This document shows positions 1 to 5,160 of a stretch of DNA of 7,006 nt, in pieces. A program made the position numbers and the translations under genes. Every line of letters begins with the position of its first letter. Position 1 is the stretch's first letter. The stretch is taken from contig FR884633.1 in NCBI GenBank assembly GCA_000436075.1, positions 26,569 through 33,574 of the forward strand, given 5' to 3'. A model generated the notes under the pieces. That model was not told the origin of the DNA, made no database searches, and saw only the letters and a list, made by a program, of their open reading frames with translations. Source of the stretch: Eggerthella sp. CAG:209. GTDB lineage: Bacteria > Actinomycetota > Coriobacteriia > Coriobacteriales > Eggerthellaceae.

Positions 1-690
1 GAAGAGCATGCTTCACAAAAGCGTTGCCCCGTGCATCCGCTTCAGCCACGACAGGTGGCTCAGTCGGAATTTACTGATTATGCAGCGGATCTTAGCGTTG
101 CTACGGCGTACCACAAGTGTTTGGACGATTGGCGCGATGATCATTCAGCCAAGGCAAGGGCAGCTGCGGTGGCGCTAGAAATGCCGTACCGCAAGGCAAA
201 GCGTCGCATACCCCAAGCATGCCAAGCCATAGAAGATGCCATGGCGGGCATCCACTCCATAGAAGAGGCAGCACTGGGCGAAAGTGATGGCTCCCGAGTT
301 CCTGAAGGCTGCTTGGCGAGTGGGGTGGTGAACCTCGATGCGGCGGCGAATCTCTTCGGGATCCTCCTGGGGGGCCTATTTGCCAACAAGGATGACTTTT
401 GGGCAACGGATTTGCGGCGTTTTGGTGCGAGATTGGGAAAATTCGTCTATGTCATGGATGCCGTAATGGATCTGCGGCAAGATCAAGAGACGGGAAGCTA
501 CAATCCTTTTTCTTCTTCTGATCGTTCGATCGAAGACTTTCGTGAAGACTTGGAGCTTCTTGCTGCAGCTACAGCCGATGCGTTTGAGCGTTTGCCTCTG
601 GAACGTGATGTGCATGTGCTGCGCAGCGTGCTGTATTCCGGAATATGGCAACGCTACAACGCAGAAGAGAGCAAGGTAGAACATGGTTAA
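1..690 (+). CDS. DUF5685-like protein, 3' part (5' end outside window)
   Basis: The frame is open from the first base and ends at TAA 688-690, giving 229 visible residues. A GTG at 31 could be taken as a start, but it lies inside a conserved-looking segment (RCPVHPL, residues 8-14), so the true start is upstream of the window. The protein resembles the DUF5685 family from memory: a YAADLS...YHKCLDDW segment (residues 27-44) and a later D-rich helix followed by GSYNPF. Two aspartate-rich motifs are visible: DDWRDD at residues 42-47, and D153, D157, D161 spaced DxxxDxxxD. The sequence is soluble and mostly helical in character, with no signal peptide or obvious membrane segment in the visible part. 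The Gly/Leu stretch near residues 117-127 is too short to call a membrane helix. The function is unknown. The stop codon lies inside the start of the next gene (8-base overlap), so the two are probably co-translated with a J-domain protein. The family call is moderately sure; the function is not assigned. Confidence 0.72.
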   Translation, partial: EEHASQKRCPVHPLQPRQVAQSEFTDYAADLSVATAYHKCLDDWRDDHSAKARAAAVALEMPYRKAKRRIPQACQAIEDAMAGIHSIEEAALGESDGSRVPEGCLASGVVNLDAAANLFGILLGGLFANKDDFWATDLRRFGARLGKFVYVMDAVMDLRQDQETGSYNPFSSSDRSIEDFREDLELLAAATADAFERLPLERDVHVLRSVLYSGIWQRYNAEESKVEHG

Positions 691-1477
691 GAACCCATAC
701 GAGGTTCTGGGCGTAAGTCCTAGTGCGTCGGCGGATGAAGTAAAGAAGGCCTATCGCAAGAAGGCGCGTGAGAATCATCCCGATTTGAACCCGAACGACC
801 CCAAGGCCGCCGAGCGCATGAATGAGGTCAACGAGGCCTACGACCGCATAATCAATCCTGAAAAGTATGCAGCCAGTGACGCACGCGCTGCGGCGAGCGG
901 TACAAGTGCAGGCTATCAGGGCCAGGGAAATCCTTTTGCGGGTAACCCCTATACGCGTGGATCGTACACAGGGGCTGGCCAACAGGGTCAGGGCGGTTAC
1001 CAGTCGCAAGGGCCCTATGGCTGGACCACGGTTGATTTCGAGGATCTGTTCGGCTTTGGAGGCTTCGGCGCTTCTGCCCCTATTCACCCTGAGGCTTCGG
1101 CAACCGACAGCGCTACGGTGCGTAGTGCCGTTGAGGCGATCAATGCCGGCCGATACGATCAGGCCCTTTCGTTGCTGAGCAGCGTCGTGAGCACCGAGCG
1201 CAATGCCCGCTGGTACTACCTAAGCGCGCTTGCGAATAAAGGCGCGGGCAATATGCTGGTCGCGCTTGAGCATATTCGCAAAGCGGTGAAACTCGATCCG
1301 AACAATGCCGACTATCGTCGCGCCTATCAGCAATTTCAGATGGCTGGGCAGGCCTATCAGCAAGAAGGAACCAAGCGCGGATTTACCATAAGCGCTATGG
1401 ATCCAGGCCTTATCTGCTGTGGGCTATGCCTGGCGCAGTATGCCTGTGCGGCACTGGGACGTGGAGTGTACTTCTAG
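683..1477 (+). CDS. J-domain protein with TPR-like region and Cys tail
   Basis: This is a 264-residue class C (type III) J-domain protein, a co-chaperone expected to stimulate ATP hydrolysis by a DnaK partner. The J-domain spans about residues 4-60, with the essential HPD at 32-34 preceded by a basic helix (KKAYRKKAREN). A low-complexity Gly/Gln/Tyr/Asn-rich linker follows (about 72-130). Residues about 143-220 read as TPR-like helices, including LEHIRKAVKLDPNNADYRRAY. The C-terminal tail has four cysteines (C245, C246, C249, C255). The DnaJ CxxCxGxG zinc region and C-terminal peptide-binding domains are absent, so this is not the housekeeping DnaJ. The ATG at 683 is preceded by AAGG (673-676) at a 6-base spacing and overlaps the upstream stop as ATGGTTAA, which suggests translational coupling. 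A terminator follows directly. From memory, similar J-proteins with Cys-rich tails sit beside DUF5685 genes in Firmicutes. The specific client or target is unknown. Confidence 0.88.
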   Translation: MVKNPYEVLGVSPSASADEVKKAYRKKARENHPDLNPNDPKAAERMNEVNEAYDRIINPEKYAASDARAAASGTSAGYQGQGNPFAGNPYTRGSYTGAGQQGQGGYQSQGPYGWTTVDFEDLFGFGGFGASAPIHPEASATDSATVRSAVEAINAGRYDQALSLLSSVVSTERNARWYYLSALANKGAGNMLVALEHIRKAVKLDPNNADYRRAYQQFQMAGQAYQQEGTKRGFTISAMDPGLICCGLCLAQYACAALGRGVYF

Positions 1478-1485
1478 CAAGCAAG

Positions 1486-1530
1486 AAGCGAAGCCATGGG
1501 AGCTGATGCTCCTGAGGGGCTTCGCTTTTT
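1486..1530 (+). terminator. Intrinsic terminator after the J-protein gene
   Basis: A 10-bp perfect stem (1486-1495, AAGCGAAGCC, with 1518-1527, GGCTTCGCTT) encloses an inner stem GGAGC/GCTCC (1499-1503 with 1508-1512, loop TGAT). It is followed by a T run (1526-1530). It begins 8 bases after the J-protein stop and closes the DUF5685/J-protein transcription unit, so the downstream dnaK-like gene probably needs its own promoter. Confidence 0.88.
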
Positions 1531-1700
1531 CGTTGTTGTGCAGATAGGGAATGAAGAAGGAATCGGTATGGCGCGCTTCGCGCTATGGGGTTTTGGCTGG
1601 GCATCTAGCACGGCTCGGAAAAGTTTGATCCTTTGGGCTGGCTGATGCATTTGTTCTCTCGGCGTTTTACGGAAGAGGTTAACAAATAAGGAGGACCCAT
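1531..1700 (+). promoter_or_regulatory. Leader region of the dnaK-like gene
   Basis: This non-coding stretch lies between the terminator and the dnaK-like start. It holds a short GC-rich hairpin: 1567-1575 pairs with 1579-1587, the core being GCGCG/CGCGC with loop CTT and T-A, A-T and G-T pairs below. It is not followed by a clean T run and is not a convincing terminator. A near-consensus Shine-Dalgarno AAGGAGG lies at 1688-1694, 6 bases before ATG 1701. I see no HrcA CIRCE element and no HspR HAIR inverted repeat. No convincing -35/-10 pair stands out: TTGATC at 1625-1630 has only a weak CATTTG-like -10 partner. A promoter is expected here because of the upstream terminator, but I cannot place it. 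Confidence 0.45.
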
Positions 1701-3491
1701 ATGGGTGCGACAATAGGAATCGATCTCGGTACCACCAATAGCTGCATGGCAACTATGGAGGGTGGCCGCGTAACCATTATCCCCAATGCGGAAGGGGAGC
1801 GAACCACGCCTAGCGTAGTGGCCTTTTCGAAAGAAGGCGAACGCTTGGTGGGCAGCATCGCTCAGCGGCAAGCGGTGGTAAATCCCGACAGAACAATTTC
1901 TTCGGTTAAGCGCCATATGGGCAGTAAGTGGAAAGTCCGCGTGGACGGGAAGTCGTTTACTCCCCAGGAAATCTCTGCCATGATCCTGCGTAAAATGCGG
2001 CGAGATGCCGAGCAGTATCTGGGTAGGGATGTTACCGATGCCGTTATCACGGTACCTGCTTATTTCGACGATTCGCAGCGTCAGGCAACCAAAGATGCAG
2101 GTCGTATTGCCGGTTTGAATGTACTGCGTATTATCAATGAACCCACGAGTGCTGCGTTGGCATACGGTTTGGACAACGGCACGCCCCAGAAGGTTATGGT
2201 GTATGACCTGGGCGGTGGCACGTTTGACGTTTCCATCATCGAGATTGGCGATGATGTTATTGAAGTTTTGGCAACATCGGGCGACAACCATTTGGGTGGC
2301 GACGATTTTGACGAGCGTTTGGTAGACCACGTTGTTCAGGCGTTCAAGCGCGAACAGGGCGAAGACCTGCGCCGCAATGCTATGGCTATGCAGCGTGTGA
2401 TGGAGGCAGCCGAGCAGGCCAAAAAGGAACTTTCTGCAGGGTTTTCCGCTCAGATTAACTTGCCGTTCATTTCCCAGAATTCACAGGGACCCGTTCACTT
2501 GGATATGACTGTCACCCGCGCCGAATTTGAGCAGATGACGCGCGATTTGGTGGAACGTACCACGGCTCCTGTTCGCATGGCCCTCGACGATGCGGGCATT
2601 GCCCCATCCGAACTTGGGTGTGTTTTGCTGGTGGGCGGTTCGACGCGTATCCCTGCTGTTCAGGAACACGTACGCCGCATCACGGGCAAAGAGCCCTCTG
2701 CGTCGGTTAACCCCGATGAATGCGTGGCAACGGGAGCTGCCATTCAGGGCGATACGCTTTCTGGCGCTACTACGGGCATCGTTCGCTCAAACAGCTTGCT
2801 CCTGCTCGATGTAACGCCTCTTTCGCTCTCAATCGAAACGGTAGGCGGCGTGGCAACGCGCCTGGTAGAACGCAATTCCACGCTTCCTGTGCACTATTCC
2901 AAGACGTTTAGTACGGCGGCATCTTTCCAGACCAGCGTTGAGATCAAAGTTTTGCAGGGCGAACGCCCTATGGCCAAGGACAACAAGGCCATTGGCACCT
3001 TCCGTTTGAAGGGCATCAAGCGTGCGCCTGCGGGGGTTCCGCAAATTGAAGTGACCTTCGATATCGATGCCAACGGTATCCTCACTGTTTCCGCTAAGGA
3101 CTTGGACACGGGAAAAGAGCAGTCGATCACCATCGATGACTCCGACCGCATGTCCGACGACGAGGTGCAGCAAGCTATTAACGACGCCGAGGAATATGCC
3201 GAGGAAGACGAGTTCCGTCGCGCCACCATGGAAGTGCGCCAACGCGCCGAAAAGCTCCTTTCCGAAGTGGACTCAGCGCTTTCCGCGGTGGGAAAGCAGC
3301 TCGAAAAGTTGGAGAAGAAGCAGGTGAAGGCCGATGCTGCCGAGCTGCGACGCGTTTTGATGCGGCGACCGAACAAGAAGGAGCGCGCTGATCCGGAAGA
3401 AGAGGGAAGACGCATTGTGGTGGCGGCCGAAAAACTGGATCGATCTAGCGCTCGCCTTCGCGAATTGGCCAGCCAGCAGCAAAGCTCATAG
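1701..3491 (+). CDS. dnaK: DnaK-family Hsp70 chaperone, divergent paralogue
   Basis: This is a complete 596-residue Hsp70, an ATP-driven cytosolic chaperone that binds exposed hydrophobic peptides and works with J-proteins and GrpE. The nucleotide-binding domain (about 1-360) has all main motifs: phosphate-1 loop GIDLGTTNS (6-14), catalytic K70, VPAY with P119 and R127, phosphate-2 YDLGGGTFD (168-176, with D169 and T174), and adenosine motif LLVGGSTRIP (309-318). It lacks the roughly 23-residue insert of Gram-negative DnaKs, as in other monoderms. The hydrophobic linker LLLLD is at 366-370, and the beta substrate-binding domain runs about 371-480. The helical lid follows and ends in SQQQSS, without the acidic tail with a DVxDAEF-like motif seen in many DnaKs. 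Compared with E. coli, residues matching G400, D431, N432 and R467 are S377, S408, F409 and A444. The start is set by AAGGAGG at 1688-1694. No grpE is adjacent, and a J-protein gene lies upstream behind a terminator. The family call is certain; the paralogue status is inference. Confidence 0.93.
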   Translation: MGATIGIDLGTTNSCMATMEGGRVTIIPNAEGERTTPSVVAFSKEGERLVGSIAQRQAVVNPDRTISSVKRHMGSKWKVRVDGKSFTPQEISAMILRKMRRDAEQYLGRDVTDAVITVPAYFDDSQRQATKDAGRIAGLNVLRIINEPTSAALAYGLDNGTPQKVMVYDLGGGTFDVSIIEIGDDVIEVLATSGDNHLGGDDFDERLVDHVVQAFKREQGEDLRRNAMAMQRVMEAAEQAKKELSAGFSAQINLPFISQNSQGPVHLDMTVTRAEFEQMTRDLVERTTAPVRMALDDAGIAPSELGCVLLVGGSTRIPAVQEHVRRITGKEPSASVNPDECVATGAAIQGDTLSGATTGIVRSNSLLLLDVTPLSLSIETVGGVATRLVERNSTLPVHYSKTFSTAASFQTSVEIKVLQGERPMAKDNKAIGTFRLKGIKRAPAGVPQIEVTFDIDANGILTVSAKDLDTGKEQSITIDDSDRMSDDEVQQAINDAEEYAEEDEFRRATMEVRQRAEKLLSEVDSALSAVGKQLEKLEKKQVKADAAELRRVLMRRPNKKERADPEEEGRRIVVAAEKLDRSSARLRELASQQQSS

Positions 3492-3601
3492 CCTGCAGTG
3501 GCAAGCTTATGAATTTCTGCGCAGCTGGCCGAGTGCATGGTTTTGCCTCGTCGTGTTCAAGCGCAAGTTTTATGGCTTTCGTGAGGGTGCGCGCTATGAA
3601 A

Positions 3602-3610
3602 TGTTATACT
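3602..3610 (+). promoter_or_regulatory. Candidate extended -10 promoter for the pheS leader
   Basis: TGTTATACT is an extended -10 element (TG, one base, then TATACT at 3605-3610). It is placed so that transcription would begin near 3616-3618, just before the first helix of the T-box leader at 3623. The -35 position (about 3582-3587, TGAGGG) is poor, which an extended -10 can tolerate. The fit with the start of the T-box structure is the main support. Confidence 0.5.
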
Positions 3611-3833
3611 TCCCAGCATATGCGATGACGAAGACAGCGCAATGCTATACCGCAAGCTCACAGAGAGGGGCCCTAGGCTGAAAGGCTCCAGCAAGCGTGC
3701 AGTGCGATTCCCTTTACCAGCATCGGAGTAAAAGCAGGGTGGCTCTGCCATGGATGTTATTAGCCCCGACGGGAGCTCCCGTTACAGAGCGGCATAAGTG
3801 GGTGCTTGTGTGGGTTTTGCCGGACAGCATCAA

Positions 3834-3869
3834 CCAGGGTGGTACCGCGAGAGCCCTTCTCGTCCTTGG
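3834..3869 (+). promoter_or_regulatory. T-box antiterminator helix
   Basis: CCAGGG (3834-3839) pairs with CCTTGG (3864-3869), using one G-U pair. The seven-base bulge TGGTACC (3840-3846) offers the tRNA acceptor-binding TGGT. GCGAGA (3847-3852) then pairs with TCTCGT (3858-3863) around a five-base loop. This is the standard T-box antiterminator layout. It uses bases 3851-3869, which are also the 5' arm of the terminator, so the two structures exclude each other. Confidence 0.85.
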
Positions 3870-3898
3870 ATTTACCAAGACGAGAAGGGCTCTTTTTT
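3851..3898 (+). terminator. Regulated intrinsic terminator of the T-box
   Basis: A 14-bp perfect stem (3851-3864 with 3879-3892) continues, past a bulged C3865, into TTGG/CCAA (3866-3869 with 3875-3878) around the loop ATTTA. Six T residues follow (3893-3898). When tRNA-Phe is charged this hairpin should form and stop transcription 62 bases before pheS. Confidence 0.93.
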
Positions 3899-3946
3899 AT
3901 GTGCTGGGAACGCTTTCCTTGGGCAGCGTTCCTGCGGAAGTTGAAG

Positions 3947-3960
3947 AAAGGTTGCAAGGA
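3947..3960 (+). promoter_or_regulatory. Ribosome binding site fixing the pheS start
   Basis: AAAGG at 3947-3951 lies 9 bases before ATG 3961 and is the likely Shine-Dalgarno. A second AAGGA (3956-3960) touches the ATG and is too close to act for it. The reading frame stays open upstream to 3697, but that part covers the T-box and its terminator, so only the 3961 start makes biological sense. Confidence 0.7.
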
Positions 3961-5043
3961 ATGTCAGTTATCGACGATATCAGGTCCCTGCATGCCGATA
4001 CGCTTTCTGCTATCGGCAAAGTGCCTAACACCGATGCGCTGGAGAAGATCCGCGTAGAGGTTGTGGGCAAATCCGGTACGCTTACCGGCTACCTGCGCGC
4101 TATGGGCCAGGTTGCCAAAGAGCATCGTGCCGAAGTGGGCAAGACGGTAAACGCTGCCCGCAATGAAATCGAGGCAGCACTGGAAGCCAAGAAGCGCGAA
4201 CTTGCCCATGCAGAACTCGAGGCCCGTATGGAAGCCGATGCCATCGACATCACGTTGCCTGGCCGCTCCCAGCAGATGGGTACGCGTCATCTGATCAACG
4301 CCATTTCCGATGAAATCTCCGAGATCTTCCTGGGTCTTGGCTACACCGTCGCAACCGGCCCTGAAGTTGAAACCGACTGGTACAACTTCACGGCGCTGAA
4401 TGCCCCCGCCGATCATCCCAGTCGCTCTATGCAGGATACGTTCTACGTGCGCGACCTTTCGGGCGAGCAGTCGAACGTTCGCGGCGAGTCCGACGTGCTG
4501 CTACGCACTCAAACTTCCGGCGTTCAGGTTCACGTTATGGAAGACCAGGATCTTCCTATTTACATCATTGCTCCTGGCAAGGTATACCGTCGCGACGTTG
4601 CCGATCCTTCGCACCTTCCCCAGTTCACGCAGTGCGAAGGTCTGGTGGTAGACAAGAACATCACGTTCGGCGACCTGAAGGGCACGCTCGAATACTTCTG
4701 CAAGCAGATGTTCGGCCCCGATCGCAAAACTCGCTTCCGCGCACATTTCTTCCCGTTCACGGAGCCTTCCGCTGAAGCCGACGTAAGCTGCGGCGTATGC
4801 GGCGGCACCGGCCACCTGCACGACGGCGAGCGTTGCCGCATGTGCAAAGGCACTGGCTGGCTGGAGATTCTGGGCTGTGGCATGGTTGACCCGAACGTTC
4901 TGCGCATGTCCGGCATCGACCCTGAGGTGTATTCCGGCTTTGCCTTCGGTGTGGGCGTGGAACGTGTGGCTTGCCTGAAGTACAACGTACCCGACCTTCG
5001 AATGCTGCTGGAAGGCGATATGCGGTTCTTGCGTCAGTTCTGA
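3961..5043 (+). CDS. pheS: Phenylalanyl-tRNA synthetase alpha subunit
   Basis: This encodes the 360-residue catalytic alpha subunit of the cytosolic (alpha-beta)2 enzyme that attaches phenylalanine to tRNA-Phe using ATP. Residues about 1-90 form the N-terminal helical region thought to contact tRNA. The class II aminoacyl-tRNA synthetase core follows: GTRHLINAI (107-115), a motif 2 region with GKVYRRD (206-212) and QFTQCEG (221-227), and motif 3 GFAFGVGVER (326-335). A328 in motif 3 matches the E. coli PheS Ala that shapes the Phe pocket (Ala294). A Cys4 cluster (C277, C280, C292, C295) forms two CxxCxGTG units. Many Gram-positive PheS proteins have such a Cys4 loop, but with a shorter spacing between pairs as I recall. 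The C-terminus MRFLRQF is typical. Expression is controlled by the T-box upstream, and pheT follows after a 117-base gap. Length and motifs match the family well. Confidence 0.97.
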   Translation: MSVIDDIRSLHADTLSAIGKVPNTDALEKIRVEVVGKSGTLTGYLRAMGQVAKEHRAEVGKTVNAARNEIEAALEAKKRELAHAELEARMEADAIDITLPGRSQQMGTRHLINAISDEISEIFLGLGYTVATGPEVETDWYNFTALNAPADHPSRSMQDTFYVRDLSGEQSNVRGESDVLLRTQTSGVQVHVMEDQDLPIYIIAPGKVYRRDVADPSHLPQFTQCEGLVVDKNITFGDLKGTLEYFCKQMFGPDRKTRFRAHFFPFTEPSAEADVSCGVCGGTGHLHDGERCRMCKGTGWLEILGCGMVDPNVLRMSGIDPEVYSGFAFGVGVERVACLKYNVPDLRMLLEGDMRFLRQF

Positions 5044-5160
5044 TGTCATATTCACCCTTGTTGGCTTTGGCAAAATCCGAACCTCTCCCACTGTGGAAGT
5101 GTCGGATTCTATTAATTTCCTTGCCGATTAAATTCGGCTCGTAGATAGAAAGAGATAAAC
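5044..5160 (+). promoter_or_regulatory. Structured pheS-pheT spacer with two hairpins
   Basis: This AT-richer spacer holds two inverted repeats. AATCCGA (5074-5080) pairs with TCGGATT (5102-5108), with an additional CCA/TGG pairing possible inside (5088-5090 with 5094-5096). GCCGA (5123-5127) pairs with TCGGC (5134-5138). Because both carry CCGA/TCGG arms, alternative pairings are possible, for example CCGAA 5077-5081 with TTCGG 5133-5137. Neither hairpin is followed by a strong T run, so I do not call a terminator. An AGAAAGAG purine stretch (5147-5154) serves as the pheT ribosome binding site. No T-box sequence is present. The function is unknown; attenuation, RNA processing or no role are all possible. 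Confidence 0.5.

Larger units (their letters stand above)
3617..3898 (+). promoter_or_regulatory. T-box riboswitch, Phe-specific, controlling pheS
   Basis: This leader RNA senses uncharged tRNA-Phe and lets transcription continue into pheS when the tRNA is not aminoacylated. The decisive element is the T-box sequence AGGGTGGTACCGCG at 3836-3849. Its TGGT (3840-3843) would pair with a tRNA 3' end ACCA, fitting the A discriminator base of tRNA-Phe. Stem I is closed by CGATG 3623-3627 with CATCG 3721-3725. Inside it, 3638-3645 pairs with 3699-3706 (7 bp plus an A-G mismatch) and GAAG 3630-3633 pairs with CTTT 3712-3715. These helices leave UUC (3708-3710) in an internal loop at the specifier position, which is a Phe codon. 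CAGAGAGG (3660-3667, from a C at 3659-3661) and GGCTG (3676-3680) lie where the AG bulge and distal loop are expected. The 5' end is estimated from the promoter. Stems II and III were not resolved with confidence. Confidence 0.9.

Noticed and set aside
31..33. GTG as a start for the first gene.
   Set aside because: The frame is open upstream to base 1 with family-like residues (RCP before VHPL), so the gene is cut by the window edge rather than starting here.
1604..1620. CTAGCAC followed by GGCTCGG as a possible CIRCE (HrcA) operator.
   Set aside because: Only the TAGCAC part matches; the GAGTGCTAA half at the right spacing is absent.
2277..2310. GDNHLGG in DnaK taken as loss of the catalytic Thr.
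   Set aside because: The catalytic Thr (E. coli T199) is the Thr of GGGTFD, present here as T174. Asn in GDNHLGG is usual in Gram-positive DnaKs.
2829..3538. Overlapping minus-strand frames opposite the 3' half of dnaK.
   Set aside because: They are antisense to a clear DnaK substrate-binding domain and lid, with no motifs of their own.
3492..3601. Searched for a terminator or small gene after dnaK.
   Set aside because: I found no stem with a T run and no small frame with a good ribosome binding site. Only short palindromes such as CTGCGCAG are present.
3697..3960. Upstream in-frame extension of pheS (88 extra codons).
   Set aside because: The stretch covers the end of stem I, the T-box and its terminator, and encodes nothing PheS-like. 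The ATG at 3961 has a ribosome binding site and gives a normal PheS N-terminus.
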